Positions 15,751 through 24,288 of a DNA stretch of 64,000 nt are shown in pieces. The position numbers and the translations under genes were made by a program. Positions within the stretch are counted from its first letter, which is position 1. Every line of letters starts with the position of its first letter. The stretch covers positions 248,001 to 312,000 of the forward strand of contig NZ_VOBN01000004.1 of NCBI RefSeq assembly GCF_008370045.1, given 5' to 3'. Source of the DNA: Pseudomonas sp. ANT_J12. GTDB taxonomy: Bacteria > Pseudomonadota > Gammaproteobacteria > Pseudomonadales > Pseudomonadaceae. The notes under the pieces were generated by a model. The model searched no databases and was not told the origin of the DNA. It saw only the letters and a list, made by a program, of their open reading frames with translations.

Positions 15751-18420
15751 ATGGCACAACAACCCCTGTTTCTCGACGAGGATCCACAAGAAACTCGCGA
15801 ATGGCTCGAATCCATCGAATCGGTGGCGAGCGTCGAAGGGCGTTCTCGCGCTCACTACCTGATCGATCAGATGCTGGATTTCGATGCCAGCCGCCATGGT
15901 GATTTTTACGGGCGCGTCACCACGCCCTACGTCAACACAATCCCGGTCGACCGTCAGCAGCCCTACCCCGGAGACCTGACAATAGAGCGCCGGATCAATG
16001 CTTATATCCGTTGGAACGCTTTGGCCATGGTGCTGCGCGCCGGAAAACATTCGAACGTGGGCGGGCACATCGCTTCCTATGCCTCGGCAGCCATTCTGTA
16101 CGACGTCGGCTTCGAGCATTTCTTCCGTGGGCGCACCGAGCAGTTTGGTGGCGACATGGTGTATATCCAGGGCCACTCTTCACCGGGCATCTACGGGCGC
16201 GCCTATCTGGAAGGTCGCCTGAGCGAAGAACAGCTGGACAACTTCCGCCGCGAGACTGACCGCGACGGTGTCTCGTCATATCCGCATCCAAGGCTCATGC
16301 CGGACTTCTGGCAATTTCCGACGGTGTCCATGGGACTAGGACCGATCACCGCCGCGTATCAGGCCAGATTCATGCGCTACCTCGAAGACCGTGGCCTGAA
16401 AGAACATCAAGGGCGCAAAGTATGGGCGTTTCTCGGTGACGGAGAAATGGACCAGCCGGAATCCCTGGCGGCGATTTCCCTGGCGGGTCGGGAGAAGCTC
16501 GACAATATTATTTTTGTCGTCAACTGCAACCTCCAGCGTCTGGACGGACCGGTGCGCGGCAACAGCAAGGTCATTCAGGAGTTTGAAAGCCTGTATCGGG
16601 CGGCCGGCTGGAACGTTATCAAGGTAATCTGGGGCAGCGGTTGGGATGCCTTGCTGGAAAAGGACAAAAGCGGCCTGCTACGCCAGCGGATGATGGAATG
16701 CGTGGACGGCGACTATCAAAACTACAAATCCCAAAACGGCGCTTACGTCCGTGAGCATTTTTTTGGCAAATACGCCGAGTTGCTGGAACTGGTCAGCGAC
16801 CTGAGCGACGAAGAAATCTGGAAGCTCTCTCGCGGCGGCCATGACCCGGAAAAAGTCTACAACGCCTACGCCGCCGCGATGCGCCACACCGGCGGGCCGA
16901 CGGTCATTCTGGCAAAGACCGTGAAAGGCTTCGGCATGGGCGAAGCAGGCGAAGGCCAGAACATCAACCATCAGCTCAAGAAGATGGGCGAGGACGCTGT
17001 CAAAGCGTTCCGTGATCGTTTCGCGCTGGACCTCACCGACGATCAACTGGGCGACATGCCTTACCTCAAACCGGCAGCGGACAGTATCGAGGTCCTTTAT
17101 CTGCAAGCCAGGCGTACCCAACTGGGCGGTTACGTGCCTGCACGCTTCAGTGCAGTCGAGCCGTTGCAGATCCCGCCATTGTCGGCCCTGGACACCCAGC
17201 TCAAAGGCACTGGCGAGCGCGGTATTTCCACCACCATGGCGTTTGTGCGCATCCTCGGCACGTTGCTCAAAGACCCGAATATCGGAAAGCTGATCGTGCC
17301 CATTGTCCCGGACGAATCACGCACCTTCGGTATGGAAAGCCTGTTTCGCCAGATCGGCATCCATTCCCACATCGGCCAGTTGTATACCCCTCAGGACGCC
17401 GGTCAACTGAGTTATTACAAGGAGGCGCGGGATGGGCAGATCATGCAGGAGGGACTGAACGAGTCCGGCGGGATTTCTTCGTGGATCGCAGCGAGTACTT
17501 CGTACAGTACGCACGGCGTGACGACAGTGCCCTTCTACATCTTTTATTCGATGTTTGGCTTCCAGCGCGTCGGCGATCTGGCCTGGGCGGCAGGCGATGC
17601 CCGTGCCCGAGGTTTTCTGCTGGGCGCCACGTCCGGCAGGACCACGCTGATGGGCGAAGGCCTCCAACACGACGATGGTCACAGCCATGTGCTGTCCTCA
17701 ACCGTACCGTGCTGCGTGTCCTACGACCCGACGTTTGCCTATGAGCTGGCCGTGATCATCCAAGATGGCATGCGGCGTATGTATGTCGAAAACGAAGACA
17801 TCTATTACTACATCACGTTGCTGAACGAAAACTACGCCCATCCGCCCATGTCCGAAGGTATCGAGCAGGACATTCTTAAAGGCATGTATCGGCTCTCAGC
17901 CCCGGCGCAGCCAATCGAAGGCAAGCATGTACAACTGATGGGTTGCGGTTCAATCCTGCAAGAAATCATCGCCGCCGCGCAGTTACTGGAGCAGGACTTC
18001 GACGTCAGCAGCGAAGTGTGGAGCGTTACCAGCCTGACCGAACTGCGTCGGGACGGCCAGGATGCCGAACGCTGGAATTTGCTGCACCCTGATGAGGCGC
18101 CACGTATCGGTCACGTTGAAAGTTGCCTGCAAGATAAGCAGGGTCCGGTGGTGGTAGCGACTGATTACATGAAGATATTCGCCGACCAGATCCGCCCGTT
18201 CGTGCCCATGCGGCGCTTCGTGGCATTAGGCACCGACGGTTTCGGCCAATCGGATACCCGAGAATCGCTGCGCAGGTTTTTCGAAGTGGATCGCCACTTC
18301 ATCGCGCTGGCGGCCTTGAAAGCGCTGGCAGATGACGGAGGGGTGCCGAGGGAAAAAGTAGCTGAGGCGATTGCGCTTTATGGGATTGACCCGGAGAAAC
18401 AGAACCCAGCGAAAGTTTGA
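15751..18420 (+). CDS. AceE-type homodimeric 2-oxoacid dehydrogenase E1 component (paralog)
   Basis: E1 of this type decarboxylates a 2-oxoacid (pyruvate in AceE, 2-oxobutyrate in MdeB) with thiamine diphosphate and passes the acyl group to a lipoyl E2. The 889-residue length matches AceE. The thiamine diphosphate motif GDGEMDQPESLAAIS starts at residue 229 and ends NIIFVVNCN. GHSSPGIYGRAYLEGRL and SYPHPRLMPDFWQFPTVSMG are AceE signatures, and the C-terminal half is complete. AGGAGACGACG precedes the ATG. There is no aceF (E2) next to it, so it is not the main pyruvate dehydrogenase operon. The substrate is uncertain; MarR control suggests a catabolic, inducible role. Confidence 0.92.
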   Translation: MAQQPLFLDEDPQETREWLESIESVASVEGRSRAHYLIDQMLDFDASRHGDFYGRVTTPYVNTIPVDRQQPYPGDLTIERRINAYIRWNALAMVLRAGKHSNVGGHIASYASAAILYDVGFEHFFRGRTEQFGGDMVYIQGHSSPGIYGRAYLEGRLSEEQLDNFRRETDRDGVSSYPHPRLMPDFWQFPTVSMGLGPITAAYQARFMRYLEDRGLKEHQGRKVWAFLGDGEMDQPESLAAISLAGREKLDNIIFVVNCNLQRLDGPVRGNSKVIQEFESLYRAAGWNVIKVIWGSGWDALLEKDKSGLLRQRMMECVDGDYQNYKSQNGAYVREHFFGKYAELLELVSDLSDEEIWKLSRGGHDPEKVYNAYAAAMRHTGGPTVILAKTVKGFGMGEAGEGQNINHQLKKMGEDAVKAFRDRFALDLTDDQLGDMPYLKPAADSIEVLYLQARRTQLGGYVPARFSAVEPLQIPPLSALDTQLKGTGERGISTTMAFVRILGTLLKDPNIGKLIVPIVPDESRTFGMESLFRQIGIHSHIGQLYTPQDAGQLSYYKEARDGQIMQEGLNESGGISSWIAASTSYSTHGVTTVPFYIFYSMFGFQRVGDLAWAAGDARARGFLLGATSGRTTLMGEGLQHDDGHSHVLSSTVPCCVSYDPTFAYELAVIIQDGMRRMYVENEDIYYYITLLNENYAHPPMSEGIEQDILKGMYRLSAPAQPIEGKHVQLMGCGSILQEIIAAAQLLEQDFDVSSEVWSVTSLTELRRDGQDAERWNLLHPDEAPRIGHVESCLQDKQGPVVVATDYMKIFADQIRPFVPMRRFVALGTDGFGQSDTRESLRRFFEVDRHFIALAALKALADDGGVPREKVAEAIALYGIDPEKQNPAKV

Positions 18421-18469
18421 GTCTTATCTGTTGTAACTGCCTCCCACTGTAAAACGGGAGACGGCTTCT

Positions 18470-18497
18470 GGCCGCTGTGTTTTGCAGCGGCCTTTTT
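18470..18497 (+). terminator. Intrinsic terminator after the E1 gene
   Basis: A perfect 8-bp stem, GGCCGCTG / CAGCGGCC, with a 7-nt loop is followed by TTTTT. It lies 50 bp after the E1 stop. Confidence 0.88.
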
Positions 18498-18499
18498 AT

Positions 18500-19739
18500 G
18501 GACTCTATTAACCTACCTGCTATTTCTTCGCGCAGATACGAAACTTCAAACCAGCCCCCCGCAGCCCGGCGATTTGACAGTTTGTTTGTGAGGAGACCTC
18601 GGCAAACTCAAGCCAACAGCTCGGTGATCCACCGGGGCCTACCGGGCGATATCCTGCACCTTCTCCTTGTTTGCGGCCCCTCACCACAGGCAGAAAACGG
18701 CCAAAAAGAGTCAACCGGATGTGTCTACGATTTTGAGGCCGATTCAGTACGGTCATTCTCTCGTCCACCTGAAGAGCTGAGAGCATGGCCGCACTCGAAA
18801 AGCGCTATCCCCTGAGTCGTTCACCAGAAAGCTGGAGCGGATCTGCCAGAGACTAGACGATGCATCCGTCCGCACCATCGCTCACAAAGACTTCTTGTTG
18901 GCGTTGATGGAGTTTTGAATCAGGCTACCGGAATTAATTGACCCACCCGAGCGTTCAAAAAATGATGACCTTGCGGGTGATCTCGGAGGCAGCATGTGGG
19001 TCAGTCGAAATCAGCAGCCTGGATCAAAATCCCATCAGCGCCAACACCCTGACGTATGGTTCATCAGACCTCGCTTTGGCAGGGTCTTTTTCTGAGCACC
19101 TTCAACAAGCGGTTGGCGGGCCAAGGGGTTGGTGCGGCACGCAGGAGCGAAGCGACGAGGACTCGGCCCCTTGACGCGGCAGAAGCGACCAACGCTCATG
19201 GCATGGGTGTAGGGGATCAAGGCCGGAGGCCTCCCCTGCACCCTTGACGACAGAAAGGGAGACTCGCTCCCTTCCCGCTTGCGGGAAGGGCAGCGGGATT
19301 GGCTATGGAAGAACGCTAACACTATGAATCTAATGAACCAATCGCAAAAACAAGACAATTTCAGCGTTCTTGTTTTGATGACTCATGCTTGCAATCCCAT
19401 CCCGGAACGGGTGGTCACTTGGTCCAGTAAATCCGTCGAAACCCTGCCCTGCCGGTATAAAGCCGCTTACAGATCTTTATGGACAGAACGCCTACGAGTG
19501 CGAAGACAATCCGGAAACAACCCACAACACTGTCGAATTGGTAGTCAGGTAATCGTGAACGAGCTTCGCCGCATACCAGTCTGCTGCCACCGAAACGATA
19601 ATGAAAACGACGATACTTGCCCGAGGGGTGCCATAGGAAATTTCAGCATGACAGCCTCATGAACCCGACCGGGTCAAGCGGCGACGATATCCGCGATTTG
19701 ATCGCTGCATCGCATTCGACTTGCGACGCACTTCCGGAA
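18500..19739. other. Gene-poor mosaic stretch with mobile-element debris
   Basis: About 1.2 kb without a gene I can support. Short frames on both strands lack start signals and family features. Around 18975-19050 two related segments (GGGTCAGTCGAAATCAGC, then GGATCAAAATCCCATCAGCG) look like insertion-sequence end repeats. At 19256-19290 is a hairpin (CTCCCTTCCCG/CGGGAAGGG) within sequence that may derive from a conjugative element. On the minus strand near 19490-19640 a broken hydrophobic frame (IVVFIIVSVAADWYA) may be a decayed membrane-protein gene. Confidence 0.4.
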
Positions 19740-20003
19740 TCAACTAATAACGGCCCCCTTTGGACCACTTGCAATCAGACTCGCACCACAAGCGGTTTTC
19801 ATACCGTGCAGTGCAATTGGGGTACCACCGACTGAATACGTACTGCTGCCATCTGAGATGGGAAAAATACCTTTGCAAAGTGGACAACTGACCTTGTGGC
19901 CGACACCCGAAATCGGTTTCCCATTGAGATCGGTCTGGGGAAACGCTTCGAGCACCACTCCACCATGGCTGGTGGAGTCGCCTAAGCGAATGATGTCTTT
20001 CAC
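19740..20003 (-). CDS. Small PAAR-domain T6SS spike protein
   Basis: PAAR proteins cap the VgrG spike and carry effectors. The 87-residue product opens with RLGDSTSHGGVVLEAF and ends with GMKTACGASLIASGP, the typical start and end of a stand-alone PAAR domain. A middle segment VGHKVSCPLCKGIFPI has a CxxC pair. The start is a GTG at 20003 behind AAGGA; an ATG 7 bp upstream is in another frame. It lies downstream of the Rhs tip and its immunity gene on the same strand and probably served the same effector. Confidence 0.87.
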   Translation of the reverse strand: MKDIIRLGDSTSHGGVVLEAFPQTDLNGKPISGVGHKVSCPLCKGIFPISDGSSTYSVGGTPIALHGMKTACGASLIASGPKGAVIS

Positions 20004-20283
20004 TTTGCATATCCTTGATCAGAAGTGATCGCCATAATATGAGATGCTCGCAGGAGATTATGTCAATTATAAACTGTGCTGTACCCGAGCCGGCACTACT
20101 CGAAGTGAAATAGCGAATGCCCGGTGTATTGCACACTTATCCTCCTTCGGTCTCAGCTCCAAAGCCGACAGCTAGCGGGACACAACTCTCGTATAGCCTC
20201 CAAGCAAATCTCAAGGACCAAATCACGTTTAAACAACAACCTGAAAAACATGACCTTTTCCCGGAAGAATTAAGAAAGTTCAC
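20004..20283. other. AT-rich gap between immunity and PAAR genes
   Basis: No gene is seen in these 280 bp. A plus-strand frame at 20117-20326 runs antisense into the immunity gene and has no Shine-Dalgarno or recognisable feature. Confidence 0.5.
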
Positions 20284-20640
20284 TCATTCTGTCGGATCCA
20301 GCTCAGCCATCCAGACATCCTCGTAACCCTCTCTGTCGATAATGAATTTCGCACCTTCAGGTAGAAAAAGATATTTCACTACTTCCGGAAGCTCCTCCAT
20401 TAAATGCCCAGTGTGAAGCGCTTGGTAAAAGCCACTAGCAGGCGAATGTTCTCCACAGTGAATAAACCAACTGATCGTGCCACCCTCAGGCAGTTTGACT
20501 CTAGTCCCGTATATTGGAGATTTATGCAGGGTTCCTAAGGCAATAGCGACCATATCCTCGGGAGCCTGTGAGGGTACTCCATACTTAGCACACACCTGCT
20601 TTTGAGATTCATCAGGAGTAATCAGATCGGCCTGCTTCAT
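20284..20640 (-). CDS. Imm33-like immunity protein for the Rhs toxin tip
   Basis: The 118-residue protein starts 2 bp after the rhs stop (TAG-AT-ATG), the tight arrangement of toxin and immunity pairs. It has the features I associate with the Imm33 family: an N-terminal QKQVCAKYGVPSQAP segment, ISWFIHCGEHSPASGFYQAL in the middle, and a late LFLPEGAKFIIDREGYEDVW. It would neutralise the toxin tip in the cytoplasm, protecting against self or sibling attack. It is AT-richer than the chromosome, as is the tip, which indicates joint acquisition. The assignment is from remembered family patterns. Confidence 0.8.
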   Translation of the reverse strand: MKQADLITPDESQKQVCAKYGVPSQAPEDMVAIALGTLHKSPIYGTRVKLPEGGTISWFIHCGEHSPASGFYQALHTGHLMEELPEVVKYLFLPEGAKFIIDREGYEDVWMAELDPTE

Positions 20641-20642
20641 AT

Positions 20643-22526
20643 CTAAATTCCTAGTTTACTTTTCATACATTTTGAAAATGCCGAAGCGTGTCCTCCCTGC
20701 TGACGAGAGCAGGTAGGACAATGGGGCTGTACTGCGTCTAATGATGTTTGAGCTGCAACATCATTAGTACCCGTTCGATAATATTCTACTACAAGCGCGT
20801 CTTTGTGATCCGCGACCATTTTAGGAGCTTTGCTTCCGCACCTGACACAGCCAAGGCCCTGCATCTCCGACGTTTGCCCTCTAGTGGGCCCACAATCCGG
20901 AGCTCTCTTATAAGCTGTGGTTATGTTGGGCTTCGGATCGAAAAGCTTCCCATCGGGAACTCCAAGATCACTAAGAGGTACGTTTTTCCCGGTTCCATCG
21001 GATGTACTTGTCAGTCCGAGGGGGTCAACCCAGCTGGTTGGGTTAGGGGCATAAGTATATCCATTTAAGCCACCTGCATAACCGATAGGATCTTTGCTGA
21101 TATAGCGGCCAACCTCTGGATCATAATAACGATGACGATTGTAATGTAGCCCCGTCTCATGATCGTGATATTGCCCCTGGAACCTGATCGGGTTCATCAC
21201 ACCATGCTGCGTCGCCCATTCCGAGCGCTGCTCCATCACCCGCCCCCACGCCTTGTACTGCGCGGTCCAAGCCATGTGGCCTTGTAAATCGGTCAGTTCC
21301 TGCGGCGTACCCAAGTGATCGCATTGATACCAGGCCAACGCATCAAACGGTAATGATGTCGCCCTATGACTCCACAGCGGATCTTCACCAAGGCTGTATT
21401 CACCGCTGTAATCCGGTTGGCCCGTCAGGTTGATTGGTGCGTGACGCACGGCCTGCGCGACGGGAACGAAAGTGCCCGGTTCGAAGACGTAATGAACTGT
21501 ACGACCCGGTTCGCCATCACTCTGCGCCGGGCTGCTTTCCCAAGCGAGGTTGTCGCCGTCCCAGCCGTACAAGGTGAATCCGCAGCCCAGTTCGCGCTGT
21601 TTTCTGGCGTGCTCGTTGCGATTCCAGAGAGAGCCCGCCTCAGGGCGCTGTTTGTAGTGTGCTCGGGAGTTTTTGTGCAGGCGCCTTCCCAGTGCGTCGT
21701 AAGCAAATTCAACGGACAGGCGCGGATTTTCGAAATGCACCAGTCGATCAAACAAGTCCCAACGCATATCGCTACGCTGACCGTTGTGCCAGCGCTGTAT
21801 TTGATTGCCGCGCTCGTCGTAGTCGTAGTGGGTGCCGGCGTATTCGCGCAGCAGGTTGTCGACCAGTTTGCTGCGCGGCGGAGTTTGGTCCAGTGGGCGG
21901 CGGATTTCATTTGCCTTGTTGTCCAGCAGGTTGCTGGCCGGGTCGAAGGCGAAGGTTTCTACGCCTTGGCGGGTGGTGGCGCTGAGCAGGCGGCCGACCG
22001 GGTCGTAGCGATAGGCGAGCGGGCCGCGACGGCTGTCGTTGATGTCGGTCAGTTGGCCGGCGGCGTCGTATATGTACTCGCGCTTGAGCAGCGTGGACGG
22101 GTCGTCGCTGCGTCCCAGCAGTTGCTCTTGCAAGCGGCCGGCCGGGTCCCATTTTTGGGTTTGCAGCAGGTGGTTGCCCTGATGGCGGGCGACTTCGCGG
22201 TGCAGGTCGTCGCGTTCGTAGCCGATCAGTTCGTGATCGTCCAGACGCAGGCCCAGCAAGTGGCCGCTGCCGTAGGTCAGCCAACTGACGCGGTGACCGT
22301 CCGGGCGCACGGTGGCAACTCGCTGGTTGAGCACGTCGTACTCGTGTTGCCAGATCGCGACCGAGGGTTGTTCCAGACCGAGGTAGTGTTGGTGCTCGCG
22401 CAGCAGGTTGCCGGCCGGGTCGTGGAACCATTGCAGGCGGCTGTCGGCGTTGTCGGCCAGTACCATGTTGCCGTTGCCGTCGTAGGCGAAGGTCTCGCTT
22501 TGCAACTGTTCGCCCAAGCTCGCGCG
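20643..22526 (-). CDS. Orphan Rhs C-terminal part with HNH-like nuclease toxin tip (5' truncated)
   Basis: This is the last part of an Rhs polymorphic toxin, about 625 residues. YD repeats are visible (FAYDGNGNM, YRYDPVGRLLSATT, DYDERGNQIQRWHNG). The Rhs core end follows (DHLGTPQELTDLQGHMAWTA, RYYDPEVGRYISKDPIGYAG, DPLGL). After the core comes a variable tip of about 125 residues with CVRCGSKAPKMVADHKD and QPHCPTCSRQQGG. Two CxxC pairs around a DH suggest a zinc-supported HNH-type nuclease. The 5' part of rhs is missing: at about 22526 the frame runs, in frame, into a degraded xdhC gene. Whether it is ever expressed is doubtful, but tip and immunity gene are intact. Confidence 0.82.
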   Translation of the reverse strand, partial: RASLGEQLQSETFAYDGNGNMVLADNADSRLQWFHDPAGNLLREHQHYLGLEQPSVAIWQHEYDVLNQRVATVRPDGHRVSWLTYGSGHLLGLRLDDHELIGYERDDLHREVARHQGNHLLQTQKWDPAGRLQEQLLGRSDDPSTLLKREYIYDAAGQLTDINDSRRGPLAYRYDPVGRLLSATTRQGVETFAFDPASNLLDNKANEIRRPLDQTPPRSKLVDNLLREYAGTHYDYDERGNQIQRWHNGQRSDMRWDLFDRLVHFENPRLSVEFAYDALGRRLHKNSRAHYKQRPEAGSLWNRNEHARKQRELGCGFTLYGWDGDNLAWESSPAQSDGEPGRTVHYVFEPGTFVPVAQAVRHAPINLTGQPDYSGEYSLGEDPLWSHRATSLPFDALAWYQCDHLGTPQELTDLQGHMAWTAQYKAWGRVMEQRSEWATQHGVMNPIRFQGQYHDHETGLHYNRHRYYDPEVGRYISKDPIGYAGGLNGYTYAPNPTSWVDPLGLTSTSDGTGKNVPLSDLGVPDGKLFDPKPNITTAYKRAPDCGPTRGQTSEMQGLGCVRCGSKAPKMVADHKDALVVEYYRTGTNDVAAQTSLDAVQPHCPTCSRQQGGHASAFSKCMKSKLGI

Positions 22527-22898
22527 ACGCTCGGTCAGCAGTTGGTCAAGGGGCTCGACGGCGGGCGTGAATTCCAGAATCAATTCGAGCGTGCCTCCGC
22601 AAGGCAGGCCGAAACGGTGCGCCTCGTCGGCGCTTACGCCATAGCGAACCACCTCGGGCAACCGCTCCGGTAAGCCGACTGCGCCGTAAGCGGCGGTGTA
22701 TTGGTGGATGAGGTCGTCTTCGATGCAGCCGCCGGAGACGCTACCCACTACACGCCCATCGTTGCGCAGCGCCATCATCGAACCAACCGGCCGTGGTGAT
22801 GAGCCCTAGGTTCGCGCCACGCTTACCAGCAGCACGCGGTCGCCCGCAGCAAGCCAATCGCGGGCGGTGCGCAGTACTAGCAGATCAATGCTTTCCAT
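22527..22898 (-). pseudogene. XdhC/CoxI-family fragment with nonsense codon, fused to rhs
   Basis: XdhC-type proteins insert the molybdenum cofactor into hydroxylases. The frame starts at ATG 22898 behind GGAGG, 15 bp after the cytochrome gene stop, and reads MESIDLLVLRTARDWLAAGD. Codon 31 is TAG (22806-22808), in the place of Trp in the usual RTWGSSPRPVG motif. After it the frame continues with SVSGGCIEDDLI and FGLPCGGTLELILEF, then switches to Rhs sequence. The rest of XdhC is absent. A nonsense mutation and a truncating fusion therefore both affect this last gene of the hydroxylase operon. Confidence 0.85.
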
Positions 22899-22913
22899 CA
22901 AGCCTCCGCAGGG

Positions 22914-24260
22914 TCAGCGCATGTGCAAGATAATTGGCGTGGGGCTGGCCGGGTCGGTATGCGCGCGCAGTCGGGAGACCGCCTGCGCATCAACCTCGCC
23001 ACCCCGATTACCCCAGGTAGCGCGGACAAAAGACAACACCTGCGCAATCTCTACGTCCGAGAGTTGTCCGCGAAAGGCAGGCATTCGGTACGCATCTGGA
23101 ACCCCGGCCGTGACCACCCGCATTGATCCGTTGAGGCTGATATTGATGGCTGAGTCAGGTGTCGCCGTCAGTGCTGAAGTGGCCCCGGCCAGTGGCGGCA
23201 TCCACGGTGCCTGTCCCTTCCCATCCAGACCATGACAGGAGGCACAGCGCGTCTCGTAAAGGTGTCCCCCGGCGCTGGCGAATGCCGAAGCAGCTGCCGC
23301 CTCGTATTTCCATGGCGCGCCATCGCGCTGTGGATCACCCGGCAAAGACTTGAGGTAATGAGCGATAGCCGCGAGGTCGGCGTCGGTCAAAAATTGCGTG
23401 GAGTTGTTGAACGCCTCGGTCATCGAACCAAACACCACCGCATGCTGATTGCGCCCGGTTTTCAGGAATTGCGCGATATCCGCTTCGCTCCAGCGCCCTA
23501 GCCCCGTGTTGGGGTCGTTACGCAAACTGGGAGCGTACCAGCCGTCCAGCAGGGCGCCGGCCAGGAATTGGTCGCTGGCATCACTCAACGCTTTTTCATT
23601 AAAAGCCGGGCCGCGTGGCGTATGGCAACTGCCACAGTGGCCTGCGCCCTGGACCAGGTAGGCGCCACGATTCCACTGGGCGTCTCTGGCGGGTTGTTCA
23701 ATGAAAGTTGCAGCCTCAGTGAAAAGACTATTCCACAGCGAGATGGGCCAGCGGATGTTCAGCGGCCAGGGAATTTCGCTCGGTTTATTGGGTTTTGCAG
23801 CCGGGGTGACGCCCTGCATGAAGAAGGCATACAAGGCCCGCACATCTTCGTCTGTCAGCTTGGCGTACGAGGGGTAAGGCATCGCGGGGTAAAGCCGGCG
23901 CCCTTCAGGGGCCACGCCGTTGCGAACGGCACGATCAAAGTCAGCCAGGCTGTAGTGACCGATACCGGCCGCGCGGTCGGGGGTAATGTTGGTCGCGTAA
24001 ATGGTCCCCAGTGGCGTAGCCATCGCCAGGCCGCCAGCGAATGGGGGACCCTCCGGCAAGCTGTGGCAGGCCACGCAGTCGCTGGACCGGGCCACATACT
24101 CGCCGCGCTGCACCAGTGCCGCGTCGCCCGCGGCAACGCTGCTAGCGGGGTCAAGCGCCGACGCCGGCACCCGGGTGCCATACCAAACCAGCAGGACCAA
24201 CGCGACGAGGCCGACCAATGCCAGTGTGCCGGCAGCTTTTGCGTAATGCCGTTTGCTCAT
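22914..24260 (-). CDS. Triheme cytochrome c subunit of a molybdenum hydroxylase
   Basis: The 448-residue protein has an N-terminal membrane anchor (TLALVGLVALVLLVWYG) and three haem-binding CxxCH motifs: CVACH (about residue 61), CGSCH (about 208) and CASCH (about 339). This is the three-domain cytochrome that takes electrons from periplasmic isoquinoline oxidoreductase- or aldehyde dehydrogenase-type enzymes and passes them to the respiratory chain. It follows the catalytic subunit by 28 bp on the same strand. The gene itself looks intact, but its partners on both sides (IorA-like and XdhC) are broken. Confidence 0.92.
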   Translation of the reverse strand: MSKRHYAKAAGTLALVGLVALVLLVWYGTRVPASALDPASSVAAGDAALVQRGEYVARSSDCVACHSLPEGPPFAGGLAMATPLGTIYATNITPDRAAGIGHYSLADFDRAVRNGVAPEGRRLYPAMPYPSYAKLTDEDVRALYAFFMQGVTPAAKPNKPSEIPWPLNIRWPISLWNSLFTEAATFIEQPARDAQWNRGAYLVQGAGHCGSCHTPRGPAFNEKALSDASDQFLAGALLDGWYAPSLRNDPNTGLGRWSEADIAQFLKTGRNQHAVVFGSMTEAFNNSTQFLTDADLAAIAHYLKSLPGDPQRDGAPWKYEAAAASAFASAGGHLYETRCASCHGLDGKGQAPWMPPLAGATSALTATPDSAINISLNGSMRVVTAGVPDAYRMPAFRGQLSDVEIAQVLSFVRATWGNRGGEVDAQAVSRLRAHTDPASPTPIILHMR

Positions 24261-24288
24261 GGACAGATCTTCCCGTCAGGCTGGTTGG

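Noticed and set aside
21366..22673. Long plus-strand open frame of 435 codons
   Set aside because: It is antisense to the Rhs gene, whose YD repeats and core motifs are clear. High GC makes the opposite strand open.
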